Shown here in pieces: positions 1 to 10,184 of a stretch of 64,000 nt of DNA; positions within the stretch are counted from its first letter, which is position 1; each line of letters begins with the position of its first letter. The notes under the pieces were generated by a model. The model was given only the letters and a program-made list of their open reading frames with translations. It was not told the origin of the DNA and did not search any database. This DNA comes from Manis javanica (taxonomy: Eukaryota > Chordata > Mammalia > Pholidota > Manidae): contig NC_133174.1 of NCBI RefSeq assembly GCF_040802235.1, forward strand, positions 139,739,213 through 139,803,212, read 5' to 3'. Both the position numbers and the translations under genes were made by a program.

Positions 1-2
1 CC

Positions 3-416
3 TGTGCCTACAGCAAGACTGCAGATCTGACTGCCTCCATACTGTCAGAACTTAATCCGGACCTGGGAGAAGTTCGAGTGGCAGTGCTCCAGAATCGTGC
101 TGCCATAGACTATTTGTTGCTGAAAGAACATTTGGCCTGTGAACAATTTCCTGGAATGTGCTGTTTTAATATACCTGATTTTTCACAGACAATTCAAAAC
201 CAGTTGGATGATATTCACCATATTATTGGTAAGTTTTCACAATTACCTGGATTACCTGATTGGTTCTCTTGGTTTCACTGGCCAATACTTGTAGGCCTAC
301 TTCTTTTATGCATTTGCCTTCCCGTTTTGGTAGCATGGGTGTGCCATCTGATTGCTGGCTTAATAAAGCCAATTCATGCATATGCTATATTTCAAGAAGT
401 CATGGCAAAAAAATAA
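3..416 (+). CDS. Endogenous retroviral envelope, transmembrane subunit, C-terminal part (cut by window edge)
   Basis: The frame is open from the left edge to a TAA at 414-416 (138 codons in the window). It shows an LQNRAAIDYLLL heptad block (87-122) that matches the immunosuppressive-like region of gamma- and alpha-type envelopes, followed at once by a C-X6-C-C motif (CEQFPGMCC, 138-164). That motif marks TM subunits disulphide-linked to SU. A tryptophan-rich pre-membrane stretch and a hydrophobic membrane span (about 282-362) precede a short cytoplasmic tail. No stop or frameshift is seen in this part. The surface subunit, fusion peptide and start codon are off the window, so whether the whole env is intact cannot be judged. 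In life this subunit anchors the envelope trimer and drives membrane fusion. Confidence 0.8.
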   Translation, partial: CAYSKTADLTASILSELNPDLGEVRVAVLQNRAAIDYLLLKEHLACEQFPGMCCFNIPDFSQTIQNQLDDIHHIIGKFSQLPGLPDWFSWFHWPILVGLLLLCICLPVLVAWVCHLIAGLIKPIHAYAIFQEVMAKK

Positions 417-770
417 TAATTGCATGTCATTTTCTTGAGAGTCCGTGTGACAGATCACTGTATATTTTTAAATTCCGCAGCAATTAAGGGGATGACAGGT
501 GTTTGCCTAGATCTTTTGTATGCCTCTTTGCTCTATTACATTTACTCTCTGTACAGTCCCATGAGGTGGCTGGTTAACCAGAGACGGGTAAGATTCCTCA
601 CGGGAGGAACAACCTAAGACAGGCACAGCTGTGGGGGCCAACAGGTTGAGGGATGAGGGGGCCAACTGAGGCGTGGCTTAGCACCTTGCCCCACCGACGA
701 GGCATTTCTTATCGCCCCTTCCTTTACCAAGCTGCAGTAGAATAATGGACTTCTCTTCCTTTTTAATTTA
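417..770. other. Proviral region between env and LTR, no open frame
   Basis: I see no coding potential here beyond short chance frames. By position it is the proviral 3' segment between the env stop codon and the polypurine tract. It contains no recognisable accessory gene. Confidence 0.5.
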
Positions 771-783
771 AAAATGGGGGAAA
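771..783 (+). other. Polypurine tract
   Basis: The sequence aaaatgggggaaa lies directly before the TG that opens the LTR. This is the standard site of plus-strand DNA priming in retroviruses. Confidence 0.7.
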
Positions 784-1369
784 TGTAGGTTGCAATCCAC
801 AGATCATTCTGTTTCTATGGGAATTGATTGCCTTCCTTGGAATCTGTGGCGCATGCCACAGCTCACTAAATCTAAACCGAGATCTGTTTCTTGTTATCTC
901 TACCCCCTCATTGCCTGGCACCAGGGACGACTTGCCCCAGCGACCTGGGGGCAATTATATTCCTGTAGTAAAGCATGTTAATCATTGTGTCTAGAAACTT
1001 GTTAACCCACTCAAGAATATGATGCCTGATCAACAAACATGAGAGGTGCCTTTCCAGCACCGCTCTTGAGCTGGTATGCCTTGAGTCCCCTGGCTGGCCT
1101 ACTCAGGTCTTCGATATCTCATAGCATCGCCTCCTTTATCTGCGGGTCGGAGACGGGAGGAGGCCGACAGAAGCAAGCACTCAGACTGCTGCTCAGTTAG
1201 CACCTGGCATATCAGCTTCTACACAACATCTTGGAAAAGATCACAAGCTGTTGTGCGTCCATTTCCGCTGTAGCGAGCATTTAACCGGAGGTTGCCTCCA
1301 CAGCTCACCTAACCAGATCCTGTCAAGATGACAGGAGGGAAAAAAGGCCTCTGAGCATCAGGCACTACA
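784..1369 (+). repeat. Retroviral LTR (3' LTR), about 586 bp
   Basis: It begins TGTAG right after the polypurine tract and can be closed at CTACA (1365-1369), giving short inverted ends. The 5' border is well supported by the tract. The 3' border is inferred from the inverted ends and size, because the left flank of the provirus, and so the target-site duplication, is not in the window. No canonical AATAAA is obvious inside. Confidence 0.6.
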
Positions 1370-1723
1370 CATCCTGATGTTACAGTTAAAGATGATAATC
1401 AGCACTGGTTTCCTAGTCTGCAGGTTGGAAAAGGCGAGGAGAACAAGCAGGGTGACTGTCAAAGGGCCTGGAGGCAGAGCAGGAGAAAAGCCACCCCTGT
1501 GGCCACATCCAGGCACTGAAAAGGGACCCGAACCCCAAACCCATTCTGCACCCCACCCCCGGACAGCTCCTAAGGAAATCACTGCACTGGGTCGCAGAAC
1601 CGAAACAAATGCACAGTGGCCCCGGTGAATAAGAGAAGGTTGAATAACATTCAGTCAACTGAAAGAAGGTGGCTTTGACCAGTTATTAAAATTATGTTCA
1701 ACATGCTCTGCCTAAGCAGGTGG
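1370..1723. other. CCNQ intron 1, nothing recognised
   Basis: Unique-looking intronic sequence. I see no exon, RNA gene or repeat that I can name. Confidence 0.4.
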
Positions 1724-2215
1724 ATTACTTCCTAGGGCTGCTGTAACAAATCACTACAAACTCAGTGGCTTAAAATGACACACATTTTCCTCTTACAATC
1801 CTGGTGGTCAGAAATCCAAAATGAGTCTTAGGGGGCTAAACTCAAGGTGTCAGCAGGGCTGGTTGCTTCTGGAGGCTCCAAAGGAGAATCTGTTTCCTTG
1901 CCTTTCCTGGCTTCTAGAGGCACCTGCAGTCTTTGGCCTGTGGCCCCTTCCTCTAGCTTCCAGGCCAGTGGCACAGCAACATCTCCTAACTCTGCTTCCG
2001 TCATCCCATGGCTTTCTCCTCGGCCTGTCCCTCCTCCTGCCTCTCTTTAAGGACGGGTGTGACTGTATCAGGCCCACCAAACAGCCTAGGATTGTTCCCC
2101 CACATAGATGCTTAATCCCACCTGCAAAATCTCTTGCCACGTGAGGTGATCATCACAGGTTCTGGGGATTAGGATGGGGACATCTTTGGAGAACCAATAT
2201 TTAGCCTTTAACAGA
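1724..2215 (-). repeat. MaLR (MLT1-type) LTR, minus orientation
   Basis: Starts with the reversed 3' signature of MaLR LTRs (ctgctgtaacaaatcacta then gtggcttaaaa) and continues through the reversed internal blocks to 'ttagcctttaacag'. Divergence is high, as expected for this ancient mammalian family. Confidence 0.65.
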
Positions 2216-3000
2216 AGGCAAGGGCATATGCAGTATGTTTTATAAAGAAATCCTTCAAAAGCAATACCGAAAGAGCTTTTAGCATTTCAAGGTTTAAAGT
2301 TCATTTAGATAGACAGTTCCTACACGGGACCCCTCATTCCCAGAAATGTCAGATAAGGTGATATTGCTGCAGGTGGCCTTCCTGGAAATGAAATGTACAA
2401 ATCACAGGCATTAACAGTAAGGCACCATTTCCCCAGACTCCGCCCACCTTGACCGGAAAGCAGACTCACTATTCAACCCCATCCCTCAGAGTGCACACAA
2501 AGAAACAAAGATCGGAAGTAACTGTCTGCCAGCTGAGCAATATTCTATTGCCAGAGAGAGATACATTTTTCTACAGGCGTCTGACTGGCTTCCGTGCCTC
2601 CCTGGGGAGTAGCAGCACCCAAAGCCACTGTGGACGCCCTGGCTGGGCTCAGCACACAAGCTGCACCCTGGGTCCTCGGGGTGACGGCACCTCGCCAACA
2701 AGGCTTGTCAGGAGCCTCACCAAAGGCGTGCTTAAGGGCCAGGCAGAGTCCCCTCGTGGTGGGAGACAGGTGTGGCAGAAGGCACGGAACATTCAAGAGA
2801 GCTGCAAGCGCCCCGACTCGGCCACCCTCTAGCTGGGGCCAGGCCCTCTGCACGTCCTCGCTTTGGGCCGGCACGTCCGTGCGAAATGGCAATGACCGCG
2901 TCTGCCTTGCGGCGGAGAGCCTATCGCACAGGGCGTGGTGGGAAAGGCAGAGGCCCGCACCGCTGAGCCGGGCCTCCCGGTCTGTGCTAGTGCAAGTCAG
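2216..3000. other. CCNQ intron 1, no recognised feature
   Basis: GC content rises toward the CpG island. Several open frames occur on both strands, but they are GC-rich chance frames without protein similarity that I recognise. I do not see the next CCNQ exon, which should lie left of the window. Confidence 0.4.
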
Positions 3001-3720
3001 GCTCGGCCTCTTCCCTCTTCCCAGCCGGTCCCCACAACGCAGATCGGCTCGGCGAAGGTGCAGCTCCGCAGCCCTGGCCTCCACGTCCCGGCCGCGCGGG
3101 GCCCGCCCTCCTCCCAGTGGCGGTTACCTGCCTCCATGATGAACCTCGTCACTCGGAAATGCACCCCTGCCTCGAGGGCCAGCCTCCCCTCGGCGCGCAG
3201 CGCCGCGTCCTCTCCTCCGTAGTCCTTCGGGCCAAAGGCCTCCATGAGGCCCGGCCCCGCGGCCGCAGCTCCTCCCGCCGATAGGAAGTGTCCGCGCGCG
3301 GCGGCCAGCTCCGGGGTCCACGCGGCGGGCGCGGCCACCCCGCCCCGGCCCGCCCCGCCCCGGCGGCCCAGCCAGCCCTCCCGCCCCGGTCCCGGGCCCT
3401 CCCCGGGGCCAGCGAGTGGCTGCACGCAGGCGCAGGCGCAGGCGCACCGGCTGGCAGTGGGGGCAGCGGCGTGTCCTCCGCCTCCCGGATGCCGCTGCTG
3501 GCGCCCGCGGACGCTCCCCCCCGCCCCTTGAGAGCGACGGCCGCCTGCGGGAGACGGGCGCCCCGCTACCTGGGCCGCCCTCCCTGGCTGCGGAGGCCAC
3601 ACGCCCAACCTAGGGAGCCTCAGGCCGACCCCTGGCCCCCGGAACCCATGGGGCTTCGCTGCCAGGGCGCAGCTAGGTCACGGCCCGGGGCTGGGGCACG
3701 ACGGCACCCCCAGGTACCTG
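3000..3720. promoter_or_regulatory. CCNQ: CpG island and promoter of CCNQ
   Basis: Dense CpG and runs of C/G with several GC-box (CCCCGCCCC) cores around 3335-3370 surround the first exon. A threefold GGCGCA repeat at 3426-3447 resembles the half sites of NRF1. There is no TATA box, as usual for a housekeeping CpG promoter. Transcription should start upstream of the ATG, that is to the right of 3245. The exact start cannot be read from sequence. Confidence 0.7.
3128..3245 (-). CDS. CCNQ: Cyclin Q (cyclin M / FAM58A), coding exon 1
   Basis: CCNQ is the cyclin partner that activates CDK10; loss in humans causes STAR syndrome (established knowledge). Minus-strand ATG at 3245-3243 opens 39 codons plus one base. 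The peptide ends GVHFRVTRFIMEA, which matches the conserved start of the cyclin fold in CCNQ. The exon closes at 3128 with a strong donor (GCAG|GTAACC) in phase 1, splitting a glycine codon as expected at this junction. The region before HFRV is low-complexity and poorly conserved in the family, so the exact start is less certain than the exon. Later exons lie to the left, outside the window. The neighbours DUSP9 and PNCK confirm the locus. Confidence 0.88.
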
Positions 3721-4335
3721 AGCAGCGAGCCACTGTGGTCGGACTAAGGTGTCGCTCCGGGCTGGTGGTCCTGCATGGTGTGGGACCTGGAGAGCTAGAG
3801 GTGACCACCAAAGCCGGGTGCAGGACTCTTGCCGGAGGTCACTCAGAGGCGTCACCAGCTCCCAACAGAAGGTGTGTGATTCAATGTCAGTGTTCGTAAA
3901 ACCCGAATCCAGGTGTGCCGGAGTGCCTCAAAGGAAATGCTGTGCACAGAATGAGGGCATTGTGGGTGTTTGTCTCTGGGTTTTCCAGGGGCCCTGCATC
4001 CCTTGGGGATCTGCTTTCTGGATACCTTTCCAGCCTGGCACACAGTGGGAACTTAATAAATGCTGAATGAACATTGTTGAATATTCAACGCACAATGGCA
4101 ACCCACCTTTCCTTTGTGTCTTCCACAAGCAGGAAATTGTGCATCAGGTATTAGAGATGTTGTAGAGCACCAAAGGGACTCCCAAGTTAGTGAGAGTCAC
4201 GCTGGGCCTTCTGATCCAGTTCGAGAGTCGTTAGGAACTGAGAGATCTGGGAACATTGAGAAGAAACAGCCACCACTCCCAAGCCCTTCTTGTCAGGTGA
4301 CTGGAGCCTGGTGGTGATCCTGCAGTCTCCACCCC
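3721..4335. other. Intergenic, with a MIR-like fragment near 3990-4080
   Basis: No gene seen. 'cctggcacacagtgggaact' followed by 'taataaatgctgaatgaa' is the typical 3' part of a MIR SINE on the plus strand. The rest is not recognised. Confidence 0.5.
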
Positions 4336-4340
4336 ACTGC

Positions 4341-4429
4341 CCACCCACCTGCCTGGGACAGCCTTGATATCCTTAGCCACCCTGACCACCCACCTGCCTG
4401 GGACAGCCTTGATATCCTTAGCCACCCTG
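4341..4429. repeat. Tandem direct repeat, 44-bp unit, two copies
   Basis: The unit at 4341-4384 recurs at 4386-4429 with one base between them. Both begin ccacccacctgcctgggaca and end gccaccctg. The copies are identical as read, so the duplication is recent or maintained. Confidence 0.85.
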
Positions 4430-4470
4430 CCTGCCCAGCTGCCTCCAGTCTTCTCTGTACATGAGCTGGG

Positions 4471-4925
4471 TTACTGCCCTGGGGCTGCTGTAATAAGGCA
4501 CCATGCACTGCGGGGCTTAAGACAACAGAAATGCATCCTCTCACCATCTGGAGGCCAAAAGTCTGAAGCCAAGGTGTCCGCGGAGCCAAGCTCCCTCCGG
4601 TGGCTCCAGGGGAGGGTTCTTCCTCACCCACAGCGTCTGAGGGCCCCAGGGTCCTTGGCTTGTGGCCACATCACTCCCGTCTCTGCCTCTGTCATCACAT
4701 GGACATCTCCTCTGTGTCTGTGTCCCTCCTCTTCTGTCTCTTATAAGGACACTTGTCACTGCGTTTAGGGCCCACTAGGAAGATCTGGGATGATCTCAAC
4801 TTGAGATACTTCACTTCATCACATCTGCAAAGAGCCTTTTGCCCGATAAGGTCATGTTCACAGGTTCCTGGGATCAGAATGTGGACACACTTTGGGGTGG
4901 GCTACCACTCAGCCTACAACACCAG
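4471..4925 (-). repeat. MaLR (MLT1-type) LTR, minus orientation
   Basis: Shows ggggctgctgtaataaggca, then gcttaagacaacagaaatgc and the reversed internal 'cttataaggacacttgtca' block, ending 'cagcctacaacacc'. Same family and orientation as the copy near 1.7 kb. Confidence 0.7.
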
Positions 4926-5321
4926 TCTCCAGGGTGAGCTTCCCAAAATGCCATGGACCCTGCCCTGCCTAACATCCCCCAGGGAACCCTCCATCTCAGG
5001 AAAAAGCACGAGGCCTTCACCTGACATGCCAGTCCTTCTGAAGTCACTGTCACCGACCACCCTCAGGTCTCACCACTTTGTCGCTCATGACAAGGGCCAC
5101 GGGTGGTTCCCTGAAGGTCACGCTCCCCCAGCTCAGGGTCTTCACACATGCTCTGGTCAGCGAGGGAATTCCTGCCCCACATCCTGCCCCCAGCTCCCTC
5201 TGTCCAAGGCAAGGCACAGGCCTTCTGGGCTGAGTACATGTGCGTGTATGTACACATGCACGAGTGTGGAGGTATTGCCAGGCAGCTGCGTCTGGGGAGG
5301 TCCCTTCCTGCACACTAGATG
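4926..5321. other. Intergenic, nothing recognised
   Basis: Moderately GC-rich sequence with no recognised gene or repeat apart from a short TG/CA-alternating stretch near 5235-5265. Confidence 0.35.
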
Positions 5322-6380
5322 AAACCTCAGCCTGGATGGGGAAGGGTTCTTGACTCTGAAGAGAAAGAATTCTCGACCAGGTCAGATGAGTGTAGGTAAG
5401 GAAGGAGTTCATTGAAGCCAGAGTAGCGGGGAATGGCAGCTGCCTGCAGGCAGCAGAGAGCGAGGGGGAGCAGGGGAGGAAAGGAAAGCCCAGTGAACTC
5501 CTGCTTGGCATGGGGCAGATCCCCTGCCAACTCCTGAAGCCAGAGTCCCCTGGTGTCCAGTGTCCACCTGAATCTGCATGGTTTGGGAACTAAGCCCCTA
5601 CCCACCCCAGGATCTGGGGGCATTGTGGAGCACTGGATGGAGGGAGATTATGTTCTGGGAACTTCCCAAAGGCAAAGACAGGAGATTTGCTAGGCAGGAA
5701 GCTAAAGAGCAAGATTGTACATCTGCAGTCCTGTCCACGTCACCCCGGCGAGGGGAACTTGCAAGCCTACATCAGAGCTCTCAGTGGCCTCTCCCTCCTT
5801 GCCTGAAGTAGGCCAGAGTGAAGACTTGTGCTTAAGTCTAGAAAACTGAATGAAATAGCTGAATAACAAAGACGCTTGCCCCTGGTAGAGCGCAGACAAA
5901 ACACAGTAAGTGGAGCAGTGAGAAGTCTTGATTTAAGGCAGAAAGTGCACACTTGAAGAAAGAGGAGTACGGGCAGCCTCAGAAAGGAGGTGCACTAAGG
6001 GCTTAGGATTCTTTTAAGGCTTTCAGGAATCGGGTAAAGGGTGGCAGGGTGGGGGGTGGGAGACATTGGCTTGACATGTGGTCCCTTAATGCCTCAAACC
6101 AGAGATACCATCCAGTCAGTCCTCTAGATAATTCTGTCAGATGAACAATGCAAGGAATGTCTTGATCCTGTTCTTCTCTGAGATACGGTTACCCTCAAGC
6201 AGTGCGGACAGACCATCTAGGATGATTTGCCTTAAGATACGGTCGATTGTTGGCTGATTACCAAAAGTATGTTAGGAATCCTACCTCCTAACTCCCTGGT
6301 TTTTTAAAAATGGAATCTTAGCCTTAAATGGAGTCCCTCCTGTTCTTACTATACTGTTTCTATCTTGGCATTTTTCAACA
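5322..6380 (-). repeat. Probable class I endogenous retroviral LTR, minus orientation
   Basis: Read on the minus strand it begins TGTTGAAAAATGCC at 6380 and has the layout of an LTR: an A/T-rich upstream part, 'ccttaaaagaatcc' and a pyrimidine-rich R/U5-like part ending near 5322 with TTTCA. No internal retroviral genes adjoin it, so it would be a solo LTR. The family is not identified and the 3' border is approximate. Confidence 0.45.
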
Positions 6381-7821
6381 TAGGCAGGAAAAGTTCATCA
6401 TGATGCTTGTCCTGTGTCCCTGCCCCACCTCAGAGGTGCTCAGGGCCTCCAGCCGCCTGTGCTGCTGACCCCTTTCATGCCCTGAGCACTCTGTCCCTGC
6501 TGTTTGTCCCCAGACTGGGAGCAGTGCCACCCATGCCCAGGCCCAAGGCTAAAACCCAGAGCCCCTAGACCACCCACCCAAGGGGTCTGTGGGTTGTGGG
6601 GGATTGGGCTGCGGCCTATCAGCTCCCCACATCCATGCACACTACATATGCCCCCCACACACTCACATGTGAACACAAACACACATACACACGTGCAAGG
6701 TTGCACATGTGCACACACATGCACACACCCAAACTGAATCACTCTTCCCTCTGGCCCCTGGCCCACTGGCCCCACCTGCTGTTTGCCAGTTAAACAGCAC
6801 AGCTTGAACTTCTCTCCCCCACTGGGCCCTTTGTGGTACGGAGTCTGGGCTGAACAAGTAATAGGTGCCTGTGAATGTGAGTTGGGGAAATGACTCAACA
6901 AACACATTAATTTTTAAAACCCTGGGTCACCAGGCATCCTCCTGACAGGCATCCTGGGCACAGTGGTTGATAGATGAATAATTCACTAGCCACCAGTTTG
7001 AGCCAGCAAACCTGTAGGCAGGCAGTGCCTCCTCTCCCCCTGGCAAGCCACACCCAGTGTGGGGTCTCTTCCCCACTGTCACTGGTCACCCCTCCCAAAT
7101 GTGGCATCTCCCCTTGCACACTCCCCACAGCCCCCACCCAGTCCTACCCCATCCCCTGCCCTTAGCAGAGGGATCATTCCCAGGCTCTGCACTGAGCACA
7201 TGGTCCGTAAAGGTGGGACGGACAATAGTAGCAGAAGAGGATCTGTACTTCCCAGCACTTCCTCGCCTCCTCCTCACAATGGTGCTATCATCCAATGAGG
7301 GGGGTGCTCATGAGGCAAAGGGGAGAGGCATTTTGAGTGCAGAGGGAAGTCTGTGTCCAGGTAGGGCTGACAGAAAGCCTGTTGGTCTTCAAAGGCATGG
7401 TGTGATTGCAGGGCTCTTGGCCTGCCTACATCCTCCCCAGCGGACTGCACCGAGGGAATAGCCAGTTGAAAAGCAGCCTTGTCCAAGTCCAGTCCTGCCA
7501 CTTGTCCTTAGAACCTTCTCAGTATCAGAGAGCCTCAGTCCACAGTCACCTCTCTTCCCCACCCCTCCAGTCCTCTCTTCTCTACGTGCTCTGCTCCCCA
7601 TCTCTACCAGCACATCTGGGCTTCCTCCCTCTCACCGTCAGCAAGTCCAGTAGCCACCTCCAGGTCCATGTCCCACCCCCACTGCCCTCTGCCTACCCAC
7701 CCTTCTCAGCCCCACACCTCTGAGAGCCGCTTGTGTCCCTGGACCCCACAGCCTCCTGCCTGCCCTGCCCATTGTGTTAGGGCCCTGTTGTCCCTGTCCC
7801 CTTCCTACCTTGTCTTCATCT
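6381..7821. other. Intergenic, no gene
   Basis: Contains an AC-rich simple repeat (listed separately) and pyrimidine-rich sequence near 7500-7800. Open frames on both strands lack recognisable similarity. Confidence 0.4.
6655..6735. repeat. Interrupted (CA)n / CACATG simple repeat
   Basis: Degenerate CA-rich microsatellite with runs such as cacacacatgcacacaccc. Confidence 0.75.
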
Positions 7822-8193
7822 TAGTCCATTTGGACCACTGTAACAAAACACCACAGACTGGGTGGCTTAAAAGCAACAGACTTCTATTTCTCACAGTTCT
7901 GGAGGCCAGAAGTCCTAGATCAGGGGACCAGCATGGTTGGGTTCTGGTGAGGACCCTCTTCTGGGCTGCAGACTGCCAGCTTCTCACTGTGTCATCACAT
8001 GGCAGTAGGGTGAGGGAGCTCTCTGGAACTTCTTTTATAGGGGCATGAATGGCATTCATGAAGCTCTGCCCTCACGACCTAATCACCTCCCAAAGGCTCC
8101 ACCTCTAAATACCATCACTTTCAGGCATTCATATTTCACCACGTGAGTTTGGGGTTGCGTGGGAGGGGGGTGATACATTCAGACCATAGCATC
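7822..8193 (-). repeat. MaLR (MLT1) LTR, minus orientation
   Basis: Nearly canonical reversed MLT1: 'cactgtaacaaaacaccac', 'gactgggtggctta', 'tctcacagttctggaggcca', then the reversed 'cctaatcacctcccaaaggc' block. The clearest MaLR copy in the window. Confidence 0.8.
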
Positions 8194-8640
8194 CACCAAG
8201 GTCATGTGCCGCCTCTGAGCCAACTCCTCCCAGAAGCACTCATTGCAGTTGACTGCTCTATAATAAAGGGTCTGGCTCTGTACTTTAATGTCCGGCCGCT
8301 GGCATCTTTGAAGATTCGTCCTCTGCATCCCCTGGTGCCCCACATTTGGGCAAGCTGGTGAGACCTGGCGGTTCCCTCCTTTGGCACCAGAGGGAAATTC
8401 CCGCCGCACACAAGGTCCTTGGCCCAGCGCCAGCCCCACCATCGTAACGAGCCCCTCAGTCTCCTTTCCATGCCCTCTCAAGCCATTTTCTGACCAGCTT
8501 CACGTCGCCCCCTTGTCTCCCAGAAAGTCTCAGTATACAACATTTTCAGGATGTAACAAAGCCTCATTAAGGAACATTTTCATAACCTCTTGGTGGCTGT
8601 GGCACCATCAGTTGCCACATTGAAACCAAATTTTGGGTGG
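8194..8640. other. Intergenic, possible LTR R/U5-like segment
   Basis: 'ctctataataaagggtctgg' near 8254-8275 followed by 'tggtgccccacatttgggca' near 8332-8351 resembles the end of a class I LTR and the start of its leader. No matching upstream LTR copy is seen. I cannot assign it firmly. Confidence 0.25.
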
Positions 8641-9095
8641 AGGTCCATCATGTTTCTGCTGAGTGACCACAACACACTCCCTCTTGCCCCAAACACTTTC
8701 CCCCCGTGGATTCCAGGCCCCCACACTGCTGGCTCCCTGCCTTCCTCCCGCATTGACTGAGGAGTTGTGTGAGCCAGGCCCAGGCCTGATGCTTGAACAA
8801 AGCAGGTAGGGTCTCCCTCGGTAGCCTTGCCCTCCTCCCCCAAGCCCGTGCTCCATACAGGATGACCACATGAAGAGAGGGTGATGCGGCCATAAGCCAA
8901 GGGATGCCTGGAACCACCAGAAGCTGGAAGAGCCAAGGAAGGATCTGCCCTGAAGGCTTTGGAGGGAGCATGGCCCTGCCCACACCTTCATTTCAGATGC
9001 CTGGCCTCCAGAACTGTGAACGAAGAAATTTCTGTTGTTTAAGCAACCCAGTGCATGGCCATTTGTTGCAGCAGCCCCAGGACACTCATGCAAGG
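8641..9095 (+). repeat. MaLR (MLT1-type) LTR, plus orientation
   Basis: The 3' part is diagnostic: 'cctccagaactgtgaacgaa', 'aaatttctgttgtttaagca' and 'catttgttgcagcagcccca'. The left border is approximate. Confidence 0.65.
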
Positions 9096-9269
9096 GATAC
9101 GGAAGTCGGTGGTTAAGCCTTCCTGTTGATGTCTTCCCAAAAACACTTGGCCCTGTAGAGAAGGTCGATGTCACTTCCGATGCATGGGTCCTTCATACCC
9201 CTTGTTGGTGGAAGTAAGGAGGCCTGAGAAGGCACAATCTTCATCCCAGAGAGTTTGGAAATAAAACAG

Positions 9270-9400
9270 ATCCAAGCAGGTCAGGTGGCTTCTCAAGGTC
9301 CCCCAGCATGTGGATACCATTCTAAACATGGGGCTTTGAGCTCCTGGTGCAGTGCTCTCCGTTATACCAACAGTCCCTACTGAGGCTGGAAAGTGAAGGC
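9270..9400 (+). repeat. MIR SINE fragment
   Basis: Core-like order 'aggtggcttctcaaggtccc', then 'aaacatggggctttgagctc' and 'gtgctctccgttatacca', matching the middle of MIR. Ancient and diverged. Confidence 0.5.
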
Positions 9401-9608
9401 CTTACCATTCCATCATCTTTGCCAGGCCCCTCTCTCCTTTTGATTTCAGCCTCCTCACCGATCTCAGCAACTGTTGTCACCGGACTGGGAAATGGTCTGA
9501 GGTTCCCTATGTCCAGCCCTTTTGGGCATTGCGCTGCCGCCCAGACCTCTGTGTCAGGTGTTCCTCGGCCCAGGTCCTCCTATGACAAACTGAGGGAGGC
9601 CTAATGAA

Positions 9609-10184
9609 AACCCAGCCTCTTTCCTTAATCACTTAACAGAGGCTCTTACCCTCCACACTCGTTTGGATCCTTCCTCACTGCCAGGGTCCATGGTCCTAGC
9701 TACCCACTTTATCACCCAGTCCACCCCGGACATACAGCGTAAACTAAAAAAGGCAGAAGAGGGCCCCCAGACTCCACTCTGAGACCTGGTAAATGTGGCC
9801 TTGAAGGTTTATAATGCCCGAGAGGAGGAAGCCGAGGCCGTTCAGGCCCAGAGGCTAAAACAGAAGGTGGCCCTTCAAACCCAAGCCCTGGTCGCTGCCC
9901 TGTGGCCGGCACAACAGGGGCCTCAGAGCCCCTGCCTCAGGAAACAATCCGAGACCCGCATGCCTCCAGGAGCCTGCTTCAAGTGTGGCCAGGATGGCCA
10001 CTGGGCAAAACATTGCCCCAACCCCAGGCCACCGACTCGGCCCTGCCCTGTCTGCACACAGAGGGGTCACTGGAAGTCAGAGTGCCCCCTTGGGACGAGC
10101 CATCCTCCGGCAACAGCGTTCCACGGGGAGCCGGCTCCCCCGATGGGCCCCTCCTCAGAACTCCTGGGTCTCCTGGACGACTGA
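9609..10184 (+). pseudogene. ERV gag remnant: capsid C-terminus and nucleocapsid
   Basis: The capsid part contains the block reading DIQRKLKKAEEGPQTPL, typical of gammaretroviral p30 near its C-terminal end. An in-frame TGA at 9780-9782 breaks it, after which the frame is open to TGA at 10182-10184. The nucleocapsid carries two zinc knuckles of the C-X2-C-X4-H-X4-C type: CFKCGQDGHWAKHC (9975-10016) and CPVCTQRGHWKSEC (10044-10085). Between capsid and nucleocapsid is a charged, glutamine- and arginine-rich stretch. The matrix part and the gag start are missing or unrecognisable upstream of about 9590. Nucleocapsid binds and packages retroviral RNA. Confidence 0.82.

Larger units (their letters stand above)
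1..1369 (+). mobile_element. 3' end of an endogenous retrovirus (env TM, 3' leader region, LTR)
   Basis: Seen: an open frame entering from the left edge encodes the end of a retroviral transmembrane envelope subunit. It is followed by about 350 bp without an open frame, a purine-rich tract, and a sequence starting TGTAG and ending CTACA, as an LTR should. The order env, polypurine tract, LTR is that of a provirus 3' end on the plus strand. The rest of the provirus lies left of the window. It sits in intron 1 of CCNQ, antisense to that gene. Confidence 0.82.

Noticed and set aside
2997-3608. 203-codon minus-strand frame covering CCNQ exon 1 and its promoter
   Set aside because: Only the 39 codons at 3128-3245 match CCNQ. 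The rest is CpG-island sequence and intron read through.
6655-6735. Regular repeats as a possible CRISPR-like array
   Set aside because: It is a degenerate CA microsatellite in a mammalian genome; no spacer/repeat structure.
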